Below, piece after piece: positions 50,268 through 59,684 of a stretch of 64,000 nucleotides of DNA (the stretch's first letter is position 1; the number at the start of each line of letters is the position of its first letter). Origin of the DNA: JBGPEQ01 sp050180895. Lineage in GTDB: Bacteria; Pseudomonadota; Alphaproteobacteria; Dongiales; Dongiaceae. The position numbers and the translations under genes are program-made. The DNA is taken from assembly GCA_050180895.1 (NCBI GenBank), contig JBFXDS010000003.1, positions 186,001 to 250,000 of the forward strand, given 5' to 3'. The notes beneath the pieces were generated by a model, which worked only from the letters and a program-made list of their open reading frames with translations, did not search any database and was not told the DNA's origin.

Positions 50268-51029
50268 ATGCCCGTGAGCCATGATTTCCGCGACAAGGCC
50301 GTGCTGGTGACCGGCGGCACGCGCGGCATCGGCGCGGCGACGGTGCGCGCCTTCCTCGAGGCCGGCGCGCGCGTCGCCGTCAACGGCCATACCGACGACT
50401 CGACGCAGCGGGCGGTCGCAGGGCTCGGCAAGGCCGCCATTGCCGCGCCCGGCGACATCGGCACGGTGGCCGGCTGCCGCGCCGCGGTGGCGGCGGCGGT
50501 TTCGGCCTTCGGCGACCTCGACATCCTCGTCAACAACGCCGGCGTCTTCCGCGAGGTGCTGATGGAGGACAGCGACGAGGCGCTGTGGGACCGGACGATC
50601 AACATCAACCTCAAGGGCACGTTCTTCGCGTCGCAGGCGGCGCTGGCGTCGCTGCGCCGGCGGCGCGGCAACATCGTCAACGTCGCCTCGGAATCGGGGG
50701 TCATGGGGAACCTGCGCTGCACGGTGTACTGCGCCTCCAAGGGCGGCGTGGTCAACCTGACGCGCGCGATGGCGATCGAGCTGGCGCCGGCCGTGCGCGT
50801 CAACGCGGTCTGCCCGGGGCCGATCGAGACCGACATGACCCGCACCGGCGCGCCGGCCGGCGTGGACTACGAGCAGTACCATCGGGCGTTGCAGGACTAT
50901 CCCTTCCTGAAGCGGATCGGCACCGCCGCGGAGGTGGCGCAGGCGATCCTCTACCTGGCATCCGATGCAGCGGCGTTCGTGACCGGCGCGGCGCTGTCGA
51001 TCGACGGCGGCAGCACGGCGGGGAAGTAG
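50268..51029 (+). CDS. SDR family oxidoreductase (FabG-like)
   Basis: 253 residues, classical SDR. VLVTGGTRGIGAATVRAF, LVNNAGVF, Ser in NVASESGVMG and Tyr-x3-Lys in VYCASKGGVV, C-terminal FVTGAALSIDGGSTAGK. Strong ribosome binding site (AGGAGG). Second gene of a two-SDR operon; both may act in the same catabolic route as the nearby LacI-controlled genes, but no substrate is evident. Confidence 0.93.
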   Translation: MPVSHDFRDKAVLVTGGTRGIGAATVRAFLEAGARVAVNGHTDDSTQRAVAGLGKAAIAAPGDIGTVAGCRAAVAAAVSAFGDLDILVNNAGVFREVLMEDSDEALWDRTININLKGTFFASQAALASLRRRRGNIVNVASESGVMGNLRCTVYCASKGGVVNLTRAMAIELAPAVRVNAVCPGPIETDMTRTGAPAGVDYEQYHRALQDYPFLKRIGTAAEVAQAILYLASDAAAFVTGAALSIDGGSTAGK

Positions 51030-51060
51030 CAGGGTTCAGGGACGGCTTGGATCAGCGGTG

Positions 51061-51143
51061 TGCGTCCTTCGACAGGCTCAGGATGAGGGCTTTTCTTGGT
51101 GCCACAAAAATTCACCCTCATCCTGAGCTTGTCGAAGGACGCA
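51061..51143. repeat. Long palindromic repeat, copy 9
   Basis: Complete arms between the second SDR and the convergent lacI-type gene. Confidence 0.93.
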
Positions 51144-51191
51144 CGAAGGTGATGCAACGCATCGCCTGCGGCACTTGATACCGGACGGACG

Positions 51192-52214
51192 CTAACGTGG
51201 CGGCGCCGTGGTGCCGCGGTGGATCAGGGTGGGCGCCAGGACGATGTCGGCCGGGCCGTCGGCGGTCTTGTCGATGCGGGCGAGCAGAGCCTCGGCGGTG
51301 CGCTTGCCCAACTCGCGGCTGTGCGGATTGAGGGTCGTGAGGTCGATCCAGGGGAGGGCGGAGACGTAGATGTCGTCGAAGCCGGTGACGGACATGTCCT
51401 GGGGCACGGACAGGCCGCGCTCGCGCAGCACGGCCATGGCGCCGATGGCCATGAAGTCGTTGGCCGAGACGATGGCGGTGGGCGACCGGTCGAGGGCCAG
51501 GAACCGGGTGCAGGCGCGGCGGCCGGCGTCGATCGAATAGTCGCCGGGGGCCACTAGCCGCGAATCGAAGACGGCGAAGCGCCGGCGCATCTCATCGAGA
51601 TAGCCGCTGAAGCGGTCCTCGGCCGCGCTCGAATCCTGCGGCCCGCAGATGAAGGCGATGCGTTCGTGGCCGAGCGCGGCCAGATGCGCGACGGCGGCCG
51701 CCGTGCCTCGCCGGTTGTCGATGCCGACATAGTCGGTGGCGAGGGTGCGGTGCCGGCGGTTGAGCATCACGAACGGCACGCCATGCTGGCGCAGCAGCGC
51801 CACGTCGGGGCTGTCGGCGGCCGTGGAGGCGAGGATCAGCCCGTCGAGCCGCTTGTCCAGGAGGTGGCGCAGATAGGCGGTCGCCTTCTCCTTGTCGTAG
51901 TCGGTGTTGCAGAGCATGAGGTTGTAATGCTTCGCCCACAGCACGTCCTCCATGCCGCGCACGAGGTCCGGGAAGAACGGGTTGGCGATGTCGGCGAGCA
52001 GGACGCCGACGGTCCAGGTGCGCTGCAGCCGCAGGCCACGGGCCAGCGACGAGGCGCGGTAGCCGAGCCTCTCGGCGGCGGCGGCGACCTGCTCGCGCGT
52101 CTTGGCGCGCACATAGCCCTTGCCGCTGAGGGCGTTCGAGACGGTGGACGGGGCGACGCCGCAGGCCTGCGCCACATCTTTAATCGTTACAGTGGGTTGC
52201 CGCTTGTTCGTCAT
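51192..52214 (-). CDS. LacI family transcriptional regulator
   Basis: 340 residues. N-terminal LacI helix-turn-helix (TIKDVAQACGVAPSTVSNALSGKGYVRAKTREQV) with the hinge helix LARGLRLQRT, then a periplasmic-binding-protein-like sensor domain (TVGVLLADIANPFFPDLVRGME). Divergent from a PotD-like binding protein, with a doubled palindrome between them that is the probable operator. Effector likely a sugar or related metabolite imported nearby; not determinable from sequence. Confidence 0.95.
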   Translation of the reverse strand: MTNKRQPTVTIKDVAQACGVAPSTVSNALSGKGYVRAKTREQVAAAAERLGYRASSLARGLRLQRTWTVGVLLADIANPFFPDLVRGMEDVLWAKHYNLMLCNTDYDKEKATAYLRHLLDKRLDGLILASTAADSPDVALLRQHGVPFVMLNRRHRTLATDYVGIDNRRGTAAAVAHLAALGHERIAFICGPQDSSAAEDRFSGYLDEMRRRFAVFDSRLVAPGDYSIDAGRRACTRFLALDRSPTAIVSANDFMAIGAMAVLRERGLSVPQDMSVTGFDDIYVSALPWIDLTTLNPHSRELGKRTAEALLARIDKTADGPADIVLAPTLIHRGTTAPPR

Positions 52215-52247
52215 GTCGGATCATCGTCGCACGGGTGGTGCGAGAGT

Positions 52248-52287
52248 GCTATAGAAATCGATTTCGGAAATCGATTTCGGTTGCTAT
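52248..52287. promoter_or_regulatory. Doubled LacI-type operator
   Basis: Two identical 12-bp palindromes, GAAATCGATTTC at 52254-52265 and 52267-52278, separated by one base, are framed by GCTATAG on both sides (about 52248 and 52282). The site lies 40-76 bp from each divergent start. The AAATCGATTT core is typical of LacI-family operators in proteobacteria. Confidence 0.85.
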
Positions 52288-52340
52288 AGTCCAGCATGAA
52301 AACGGCGGCCCCTGGAGACCGCCAGAATGGGGAGGCAACA

Positions 52341-53456
52341 ATGTCGGATCGCAAGGACCTGTTCGTTCAACTGCGGCAGGGCGGCCGCGGACGCCGCGAG
52401 GCCCTGCGCCTGCTCGGCGCCCTGGGGCTGGCGGCGGTCAGCTTGCCGGTCGTCGCGCGCCGGGCGCGGGCGCAGTCGGATCTGCTGGTCTTCGACTGGA
52501 CCGGCTACGAGATCCCCGAACTGCACAAGCCCTACATCGACAAGTACGGCGCCTCGCCGGAGATCGCCATCTACGCCGACGACGAGGAGGCCTACGTCAA
52601 GATCAAGGGCGGCTTCCAGGCCGACCTCGTGCATCCCACGAGCTACGCCATCGGCCGCTACCGCGACCAGGGCATGCTCAAGCCGATCGACGTGACCCGG
52701 CTGTCGAACTGGCCGGACGTGCTGCCCGAGGTCGCCGGCGTCAAGGGCTTCACCACGGGCGACCAGCGCTGGTTCGTTCCCTGCGGCTGGGGCTACAACT
52801 CGGTGATCTATCGCAGCGACATCGTCGAGCCGAAGGAGGATTCCTGGAACCTCCTGTGGGACGAGCGCTATGCCGGCCGCATCTCCAACGCCGTCGAGAT
52901 GGACGGCTCGGTGATTCCCGCGGCCATGGTGCTGGGCGTCCCCGATCCCTACGACATGAACGACGAGCAGCTGGCGCAGGTGCAGGTGCTGCTGGAGAAG
53001 CAGCGGCCGCTGCTGCGCTTCTACTGGACCGATCCGGCCGAACTGGAGCAGGCGATCGCCGCCGGCGAGGTGGTGGCGGCCTATGCCTGGGCGGCCTCGG
53101 CCTCGACCCTGAAATCCAAGGGCGTGCCGATCGCCTACATGACGCCGAAGGAGGGCGTCGTGGTCTGGATCGACGGCTTCATCATGCTGAAGGACGGGCC
53201 GGGCAAGGAGCAGAACGCCTACGACTATATCGACGCCTGGCTGTCGCCGGAGACCGGCGAGTACATGCTGGGCACCTACGGCTACGCCCATTCCAACCGC
53301 AAATCCTTCGAGCGGGTGAGCGCGGAGCGACTCGCGGACATCGGCATCTCCTCGCCGACGGACCTGCTCGCCCGCGGGATGTTCCTGCGCGAGATGGAGC
53401 CGGCGCTGCGGCAGAAATACATCCAGATGTACGAGAACGTGCGGGCCGGGCTGTAG
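52341..53456 (+). CDS. PotD/SpuD-like ABC transporter solute-binding protein
   Basis: 371 residues. N-terminal export signal with twin Arg (GRGRREALRLLGALGLAAVSLP...ARAQS), possibly Tat. The mature part starts LLVFDWTGYEIPELHKPYIDKYG and has WFVPCGWGYNSVIYRSD and the family's extracellular-binding fold 1 pattern, like polyamine-type binding proteins. No permease or ATPase gene accompanies it in the window, so it is an orphan receptor or uses a distant transporter. Controlled by the divergent LacI regulator. Strong GGGGAGG site before the ATG at 52341. Confidence 0.93.
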   Translation: MSDRKDLFVQLRQGGRGRREALRLLGALGLAAVSLPVVARRARAQSDLLVFDWTGYEIPELHKPYIDKYGASPEIAIYADDEEAYVKIKGGFQADLVHPTSYAIGRYRDQGMLKPIDVTRLSNWPDVLPEVAGVKGFTTGDQRWFVPCGWGYNSVIYRSDIVEPKEDSWNLLWDERYAGRISNAVEMDGSVIPAAMVLGVPDPYDMNDEQLAQVQVLLEKQRPLLRFYWTDPAELEQAIAAGEVVAAYAWAASASTLKSKGVPIAYMTPKEGVVVWIDGFIMLKDGPGKEQNAYDYIDAWLSPETGEYMLGTYGYAHSNRKSFERVSAERLADIGISSPTDLLARGMFLREMEPALRQKYIQMYENVRAGL

Positions 53457-53489
53457 CGCACGCACCCTCGCATGTTCGCCGTGCTTGAG

Positions 53490-53584
53490 ACCCCCCACCC
53501 TACCCTCCCCCTCAAGGGGGGAGGGATATCCATGCAGCGCTCCGCATTCCCTCCCCCCTTGAGGGGGAGGGTAGGGTGGGGGGT
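53490..53584. repeat. Long inverted repeat (about 38-bp arms)
   Basis: Arms 53490-53527 and 53546-53584 are complementary except for one bulged base, with an 18-bp loop; they contain CTCCCCCTCAAGGGGGGAGGG-like sequence, a repeat type seen in many bacterial intergenic regions. It follows the PotD-like gene and probably stops or attenuates transcription into the next gene. Confidence 0.85.
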
Positions 53585-53605
53585 GCCGCGGCCAGCCTCT
53601 CAGCC

Positions 53606-55327
53606 ATGGCTGCGCTCATGAGTGGAGCGCCGGTGCGCCGCAACGCCAGCGTTGCGCAGGCGATGGCGGCGGCGCTGGCGCGCCACGGCGTCGGGCTCGT
53701 CTTCGGCCAGTCGATCCCCTCGCAGCTGCATCTGGCGGCGCCGGAGTTCGGCATCCGCCAGATCGCCTACCGCACCGAGAACGCCGGGGCGATCATGGCC
53801 GATGCCTTCGCCCGGGTCTCGCACCAGGTGGCCGTGGTGACAGCGCAGAACGGCCCGGCGGCCACGCTGCTGGTGCCCGGCCTGGCCGAGGCGCTGACCG
53901 CCTCGATCCCGCTGGTGGCGATCGTGCAGGACGTGGCGCGCGGCAATTTCGACCGCAACGCCTTCCAGGAGCTGGATCACCTGAGGCTGTTCACGGGCTG
54001 CGCGAAGTGGGTGCGTCGCATCCACACCGCCGACCGCGTCGACGACTATGTCGACATGGCCTTCGCGGCGGCGGCCGGCGGCCGGCCGGGACCGGCGGTG
54101 CTGCTGGTACCCTTCGACCTGTTCGGCGAGGCCGCGGCGCCGGCGCCGCCACGCACTGCCGTGCTGGGGTGGTATCCGCTGGACCGGACGGTCGCCGATC
54201 CGGCCCGAGTGGCGGCGGCGGCGGCGCTGCTGGCGGCGGCGCAGCGGCCGCTGGTCGTGGCCGGCGGCGGCGTGCATCTCTCCAATGCGGTGCCGGAGCT
54301 GGGGCGGTTGCAGGAGCTCGCCGCCCTGCCTGTGGCGACGACGACCATGGGCAAGGGGACGGTCTCCGAGTCGCATCCGCTGTCGGTCGGCGTCATCGGC
54401 TATTTCATGGGCACCGGCGGCACGGCCAAGTTCCAGCGCGAGCTGGTGTCCGAGGCTGACGCGATCCTGTTCGTCGGCACGCGGACCAACCAGAACGGCA
54501 CCGACTCCTGGACCCTGTTTCCGCGCCGCGCCGCCTATATCCATCTCGATATCGACGGGCTGGAGATCGGCCGCAACTACGAGGCGCTGCGGCTGGCGGG
54601 CGACGCCAAGCCGACGCTGGCGGCCCTGGCGGACGCGCTGCAGCGCCAGGACCTGTCGCGCCGGCAGGCGGCGCGCGCGGCGCTGGCGGCGCGCATCGCC
54701 GACGGCCGCCGCAAGCATGAGGCTGAGGCGGCGCCTCGCCTGCGCGCCAGCGCCCGGCCGGCGCGGCCCGAGCGGCTGATGGCCGAGTTGGCGCGGCGGC
54801 TCACCGACGACAGCATCGTCGTCGCCGACGCCAGCTACGCCTCGATCTGGGTCGCCAACTATCTGCCGGCGAGGACGGCGGGCATGCGCTTCCTGACGCC
54901 GCGCGGCCTGGCCGGTCTGGGCTGGGGCCTGCCGATGGCGCTCGGCGCCAAGCTGGCGCGGCCCGAAAGCCCGGTCTGGTGTGTCGTCGGCGACGGCGGC
55001 TTCGCCCATGTCTGGTCGGAGCTGGAGACCGCCCGGCGCCACGGGTTGAAGGTGATCGTCACGGTGCTCAACAACCAGATCCTCGGCTATCAGAAGCATG
55101 CCGAGGACGTGCTGTTCGGCGCCCACACCTCGGCGATCTACTTCGAGCCGGTGGACCATGCGGCGATCGCGCGCGCCTGCGGGCTGAACGGCGTGCGCAT
55201 CGAGGACCCGGCGGACTATGGCGCGGCACTGGAGCGGGCGATGGATGCCGACCGCGCGACGGTGATCGACGTCCTCACCGACCCCGATGCCCATCCGCCG
55301 GTCACCTCGTTCGAAGGGCGGCTCTGA
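53606..55327 (+). CDS. Thiamine diphosphate-dependent enzyme, acetolactate synthase-like
   Basis: 573 residues with three ThDP-family domains: Pyr domain with the activating Glu in IAYRTENAGAIMADAFARV, a central Rossmann-like domain, and the PP domain with the ThDP/Mg motif VVGDGGFAHVWSELETARRHGLKVIVTVLNNQ. Resembles acetolactate synthase large subunit or related decarboxylases, but no small subunit gene is present, so a catabolic role (decarboxylase or lyase) is as likely. No good ribosome binding site is seen; Met at 53606 or 53618 are both possible starts. Probably part of the LacI-linked group. Confidence 0.9.
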   Translation: MAALMSGAPVRRNASVAQAMAAALARHGVGLVFGQSIPSQLHLAAPEFGIRQIAYRTENAGAIMADAFARVSHQVAVVTAQNGPAATLLVPGLAEALTASIPLVAIVQDVARGNFDRNAFQELDHLRLFTGCAKWVRRIHTADRVDDYVDMAFAAAAGGRPGPAVLLVPFDLFGEAAAPAPPRTAVLGWYPLDRTVADPARVAAAAALLAAAQRPLVVAGGGVHLSNAVPELGRLQELAALPVATTTMGKGTVSESHPLSVGVIGYFMGTGGTAKFQRELVSEADAILFVGTRTNQNGTDSWTLFPRRAAYIHLDIDGLEIGRNYEALRLAGDAKPTLAALADALQRQDLSRRQAARAALAARIADGRRKHEAEAAPRLRASARPARPERLMAELARRLTDDSIVVADASYASIWVANYLPARTAGMRFLTPRGLAGLGWGLPMALGAKLARPESPVWCVVGDGGFAHVWSELETARRHGLKVIVTVLNNQILGYQKHAEDVLFGAHTSAIYFEPVDHAAIARACGLNGVRIEDPADYGAALERAMDADRATVIDVLTDPDAHPPVTSFEGRL

Positions 55328-55398
55328 GGCAGAGGCGCGCGCTTGCGATGATCCGTCGAGAGCTACCACGGCACTCATGCATTTCTGCAGGGCCATCC

Positions 55399-55481
55399 TG
55401 CGTCTTCGACAAGCTCAGGATGAGGGAAAATCTTGGTGGCACGAAGAAAGAACCCTCATCCTGAGCTTGTCGATGGACGCA
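55399..55481. repeat. Long palindromic repeat, copy 10
   Basis: Both arms present with small changes (CGTC-TTCGAC lacks a C, and the right arm has CGATGGACG), in the gap after the ThDP enzyme gene. Confidence 0.9.
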
Positions 55482-55593
55482 CGTCGCTTATCCGATTCTC
55501 CCGTAAGGGATTGATCCGACTCCTGTGAATGCCGTAGCGGCTTTCGCGGGGTGACATCAAGTTGACGCTCAGACAGGATCCCAGGGACGCATC

Positions 55594-56193
55594 ATGATCT
55601 ATGCCGAGTACATTGAGCGCGACCGCTTCATGCCGCTGGAGATCTTCCGCCATCTCGGCGACCAGTCGGCCTGGACCGATCCCGAGGATTCGCTGGTCGG
55701 CTCCTTCGGCCGCACCATGCGGCTCGGCCGCATGCCCAGCTACATCGCCTTCTGGAAGTGCAAGGGGCTCGGCCGGCTGGACGAATGGGAGGCGCATTTC
55801 AACAGCCCTGCCGCGGCGCACGACCATGCGGAGCGCGCCACCCACCGGGCCATCCACCTGCAATATGCCGGCTGCTACGACGAAATCGTGGAGGGTCCGC
55901 CGGTCGACCGCGACGCGCTCCACTACATCGAATATTTTGCCGCTCCCGCCAAGACCACGGATGCGGCGATCGCCACGCACTTCCGCAAGCGGGCGGCCGG
56001 CCATCCGGCGGCGACCCTGAACTTCGTGCTGCGACGGATCGGCCAGCTCGGCCCCGATCCCGGCAACCTGTCGGTCTGGAGCTGCGCCGATTATGCGGCG
56101 CTGGAGCCCTTCGCGCGCGCGCCGCTCGACGAAGACCCGTTCCGGCCGACCGACGTCGGCGTCTACCGCTGGTTCGGGAAGGAGATCCTGTAG
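55594..56193 (+). CDS. Conserved hypothetical protein, function not recognised
   Basis: 199 residues, soluble, no signal peptide or repeats. It begins MIYAEYIERDRFMPLEIFRH and contains PSYIAFWKCKGLGRLDEWEAHF, a pattern suggestive of a dimeric alpha-beta-barrel (ferredoxin-like, NIPSNAP/EthD-like) fold, possibly duplicated. No catalytic motif stands out. It lies between the ThDP enzyme and an oligoendopeptidase, all in the same direction. Codon use fits neighbouring genes, so it is likely expressed. Confidence 0.8.
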   Translation: MIYAEYIERDRFMPLEIFRHLGDQSAWTDPEDSLVGSFGRTMRLGRMPSYIAFWKCKGLGRLDEWEAHFNSPAAAHDHAERATHRAIHLQYAGCYDEIVEGPPVDRDALHYIEYFAAPAKTTDAAIATHFRKRAAGHPAATLNFVLRRIGQLGPDPGNLSVWSCADYAALEPFARAPLDEDPFRPTDVGVYRWFGKEIL

Positions 56194-56266
56194 CCCGCAT
56201 TCCTGCTTGGAACGGCCGGCGGGCGCGCCTATATCGCTGGCAAGCCTTCGGTTCTCCCCAGCACGG

Positions 56267-58069
56267 ATGACGATCATGCAGACAGCCGCCGCCGCGACCG
56301 GACCTGCCGACTCCGGCGCCCTGCCCGAATGGGACCTGCGGGATCTGTATCCCGGCCGCGACTCGCCAGAGCTGCGCGCCGACCTCGAAAAGGCGGCGGC
56401 CGAGGCCAGGGCCTTTCGCCTGCGGTTCCAGGGCAAGCTGGCGGCGCTGGACGGCGCCGGCCTCGGCGGGGCGGTGGCGGGCTACGAGGCGATCCAGGAG
56501 GTGCTGGGCCGCATCATGAGCTACGCGCAGCTCGTGCATGCCGGCGACATGACCGATCCGGAGATCGGCCGCTTCTACCAGACCATGCAGGAGCGGGTGA
56601 CCGACATCTCGACCGACCTGCTGTTCTTCGCGCTCGAGCTCAATCGCCTGGAGGACGCGGTTCTCGACGAGAAGCTGAAGGCGCCGGCGCTGGCGCGCTA
56701 CCGGCCGTGGCTGCGCGACCTGCGGGCCATGCGGCCGCACCAGCTCTCCGACGAGGTCGAGCAGCTCCTGCACGAGAAGCAGATCGCCGGCCGCAACGCC
56801 TGGATCCGGCTGTTCGACGAGACCATCGCCCATCTGCGCTTCCCGCTCGACGGCCGCGAGCTGACCTGCAACGAGGTGCTCAACCTGCTGAGCGACCGCG
56901 ACGGCAAGGTGCGCAAGGCCGCGGCCAAGAGCCTGGGCCAGGTGCTCGGCGCGCATGTGCGGGAGTTCGCGCTCATCACCAACACGCTGGCCAAGGACAA
57001 GGAGATCGAGGACAAGTGGCGCAAGTTCGCGCGGCCGGTGTCGTCGCGCAACCTCGGCAACTTCGTCGAGGACGAGGTGGTGGACGCGCTCGCCAGCGCG
57101 GTGAAGGCGGCCTATCCCGCGCTGTCGCACCGCTACTATAAGCTGAAGGCCAAATGGCTCGGCGGCGACCGGCTCGACTATTGGGACCGCAACGCGCCGC
57201 TGCCCGACGATGCCGACCGCAGCATCGCCTGGCCGGAGGCGACGAAGACGGTGCTCGAGGCCTATGCGGCCTTCTCGCCGGACCTGGCCGCGGTCGGCCG
57301 CCGGTTCTTCGACAGCCGCTGGATCGACGCGCCGCCGCGGCCGGGCAAGGCGCCCGGCGCCTTCGCGCATCCGACGGTGCCGAGCGCCCATCCCTACCTG
57401 CTGCTCAACTATCACGGCAAGACGCGCGACGTGATGACCCTGGCGCACGAGCTCGGCCACGGCGTGCATCAGGTGCTGGCGGCGCCGCAGGGCGCGCTGA
57501 TGGCCGACACGCCGCTGACCCTGGCCGAGACCGCCTCGGTGTTCGGCGAGATGCTGACCTTCCGCGCGCTGCTGAAGCAGGAGAGCGATCCGAAGCGCCG
57601 GCGCGTGCTGCTGGCCGGCAAGGTCGAGGACATGCTGAACACGGTGGTGCGGCAGATCGCCTTCCACGAGTTCGAGACGCGGCTCCATGACGAGCGGCGG
57701 GAGGCCGAGCTGACGGCCGAGCGCATCGGCGAGATTTGGATGGAGGTCCAGTCGCAGAGCCTGGGGCCGGCGCTGCGCTTCGACGACGACTACCGTGTCT
57801 ACTGGAGCTACATCCCGCACTTCATCCACACGCCGTTCTATGTCTACGCCTACGCCTTCGGCGACTGCCTGGTGAACTCGCTCTATGCGGTCTATCAGGG
57901 CGCCGAGACGGGCTTCGCCGAGAAGTACCTGGACATGCTGCGGGCGGGCGGCACCAAGCGGCACAAGGAGCTGCTGGCGCCCTTCGGCCTCGACGCCTCC
58001 GACCCGGCCTTCTGGGCCAAGGGCCTCGGCGTGATCAGCGGCTTCATCGATGAACTGGAGCGGATGTAG
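56267..58069 (+). CDS. pepF: M3 family oligoendopeptidase F
   Basis: 600 residues, the usual PepF length. Cytoplasmic zinc metallopeptidase acting on short peptides. N-terminal PepF/M3 helical domain (LPEWDLRDLYPGRDSPEL at the start), then the active site HELGHGVHQVL with two His and Glu, the third ligand in ETASVFGEML, and FYVYAYAFGDCLVNSLY near the C-terminus. ATG at 56267 and at 56276 are both possible; the frame is open upstream but without similarity. Located 73 bp after the hypothetical gene. Confidence 0.95.
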   Translation: MTIMQTAAAATGPADSGALPEWDLRDLYPGRDSPELRADLEKAAAEARAFRLRFQGKLAALDGAGLGGAVAGYEAIQEVLGRIMSYAQLVHAGDMTDPEIGRFYQTMQERVTDISTDLLFFALELNRLEDAVLDEKLKAPALARYRPWLRDLRAMRPHQLSDEVEQLLHEKQIAGRNAWIRLFDETIAHLRFPLDGRELTCNEVLNLLSDRDGKVRKAAAKSLGQVLGAHVREFALITNTLAKDKEIEDKWRKFARPVSSRNLGNFVEDEVVDALASAVKAAYPALSHRYYKLKAKWLGGDRLDYWDRNAPLPDDADRSIAWPEATKTVLEAYAAFSPDLAAVGRRFFDSRWIDAPPRPGKAPGAFAHPTVPSAHPYLLLNYHGKTRDVMTLAHELGHGVHQVLAAPQGALMADTPLTLAETASVFGEMLTFRALLKQESDPKRRRVLLAGKVEDMLNTVVRQIAFHEFETRLHDERREAELTAERIGEIWMEVQSQSLGPALRFDDDYRVYWSYIPHFIHTPFYVYAYAFGDCLVNSLYAVYQGAETGFAEKYLDMLRAGGTKRHKELLAPFGLDASDPAFWAKGLGVISGFIDELERM

Positions 58070-58160
58070 GATTGCCGCCGCAGATGCACAGGGATGAACA
58101 CGGACGGGATTTCGTGAGGTTCCGAGCGGGCACGCGGCCTCAAGCAGGGCATCGCCACCC

Positions 58161-58243
58161 TGCGTCCTTCGACAGGCTCAGGATGAGGGGGAATCTTTGT
58201 GGCACGAAGATTGGCCCTCATCCTGAGCCTGTCGAAGGACGCA
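58161..58243. repeat. Long palindromic repeat, copy 11
   Basis: Complete arms in the 208-bp gap between pepF and the ABC1 kinase gene, both in the same direction; likely the pepF transcript end. Confidence 0.93.
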
Positions 58244-58277
58244 CAGCGCTGATCCCGTCCTCCTTCGTCATCAGCCA

Positions 58278-59633
58278 ATGACCGACTCCTCGGAGGATAA
58301 CCGGCTCGGCGGGCGGATCCGGCGGTATGCGCGGGTCGGGACGGCGGTGGGCGGGCTGGCGGCGCGGATCGTCGGCGAGCGCTATCTGGGGCTGCAGCTC
58401 GACCGCGGCCAGCACGCGGCGGAGCTGCGGGCAGCGCTCGGCGGCCTCAAGGGGCCGCTGATGAAGGTGGCGCAGATCATGGCGACGATCCCGGACGCGC
58501 TGCCGAAGGAGTACGTCCAGGAGCTGGCGCAGCTCCAGGCCGACGCGCCCTCCATGGGCTGGCCGTTCGTCAAGCGCCGGATGGCCACGGAATTGGGGCC
58601 GGAGTGGCAGAAGCGGTTCAAGAGCTTCGAACATACCGCCGCGCATGCGGCCTCGCTCGGGCAGGTCCACCGCGCGGTCGCCCATGACGGCCGGCCACTC
58701 GCCTGCAAGCTGCAGTATCCGGACATGCAGTCGGCGGTCGAGGCCGACCTGCGGCAGCTGCGCATCATCTTCTCGATCTACGAGCGCTACGACCGCTCCA
58801 TCTCCACCCGGGAGATCCATCCGGAGATCGCGGCGCGCCTGCGCGAGGAGCTGGACTACGAGCGCGAGGCGCGACACATGGCGCTCTACGGCTTGATGCT
58901 GGCGGACGAGGCCGCGGTGCATGTGCCGGAGGTCGAGCCGAAGCTGTCGACCAGGCGGCTGCTGACCATGAACTGGCTCGACGGCCAGCCGCTGCTGCCG
59001 TTCATCGCCGCGCATCCGGATCCGGCCGTGCGCAACCGGGTGGCGCTCAACATGTTCCGCGCCTGGTACGTGCCGTTCTACTATTACGGCGTCATCCATG
59101 GCGACCCTCATCTCGGCAACTACACGGTGCGGCCGGACGCGTCGGTCAACCTGCTGGATTTCGGCTGCGTGCGCATTTTTCACGCCAGCTTCGTCAAGGG
59201 CGTGATCGACCTCTACAACGCGCTGCTCCACGACGACTGCGACCTCGCGGTACATGCCTACGAGTCCTGGGGCTTCAAGGGCCTCAACCGCGAGGTGATC
59301 GAGGTGCTCAACCGCTGGGCCCGCTTCGTCTACGGGCCTTTGATGGAGGATCGCGAGCGCCGCATCCAGGATTCGACGTCCGGCGTCTACGGCCGCGAGG
59401 TGGCGGAGGGCGTGCACCACGAGTTGCGCCGCCTCGGACCGGTGACGCCGCCGCGCGAGTTCGTCTTCATGGACCGCGCCGCCATCGGCCTCGGCTCGGT
59501 ATTCCTGCATCTGAAGGCGGAGATCAACTGGTACCGCCTGTTCCAGGACCTGATCCACGGCTTCGACGTGAAGGCCGTGGAGAAGCGCCAGGCCAAGGCG
59601 CTGAAGGCGGCGAAGCTGCCGGGGGCGGGCTGA
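58278..59633 (+). CDS. ABC1/UbiB (AarF) family atypical kinase
   Basis: 451 residues. The family KxGQ-type motif appears as LKGPLMKVAQIMATIPDALP, followed by the Ala-rich loop AAHAASLGQVHRA, the VAIK-equivalent Lys in LACKLQYP, the catalytic loop YGVIHGDPHLGNYTV and the metal-binding NLLDFG. ABC1 proteins support ubiquinone synthesis or lipid metabolism as ATPases. There is no C-terminal transmembrane pair like that of E. coli UbiB, so it belongs to the soluble ABC1 subgroup. No ubi genes adjacent. Confidence 0.94.
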   Translation: MTDSSEDNRLGGRIRRYARVGTAVGGLAARIVGERYLGLQLDRGQHAAELRAALGGLKGPLMKVAQIMATIPDALPKEYVQELAQLQADAPSMGWPFVKRRMATELGPEWQKRFKSFEHTAAHAASLGQVHRAVAHDGRPLACKLQYPDMQSAVEADLRQLRIIFSIYERYDRSISTREIHPEIAARLREELDYEREARHMALYGLMLADEAAVHVPEVEPKLSTRRLLTMNWLDGQPLLPFIAAHPDPAVRNRVALNMFRAWYVPFYYYGVIHGDPHLGNYTVRPDASVNLLDFGCVRIFHASFVKGVIDLYNALLHDDCDLAVHAYESWGFKGLNREVIEVLNRWARFVYGPLMEDRERRIQDSTSGVYGREVAEGVHHELRRLGPVTPPREFVFMDRAAIGLGSVFLHLKAEINWYRLFQDLIHGFDVKAVEKRQAKALKAAKLPGAG

Positions 59634-59684
59634 TGAAGCGGGGAATCTGTTCCGCACCTACGCCAAGTGTGTTATTTTTTGACA

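Noticed and set aside
53606..55327. Calling the ThDP enzyme ilvB/ilvG
   Set aside because: No small regulatory subunit gene follows and the context is a LacI-linked catabolic group, so biosynthetic acetolactate synthase is not supported.
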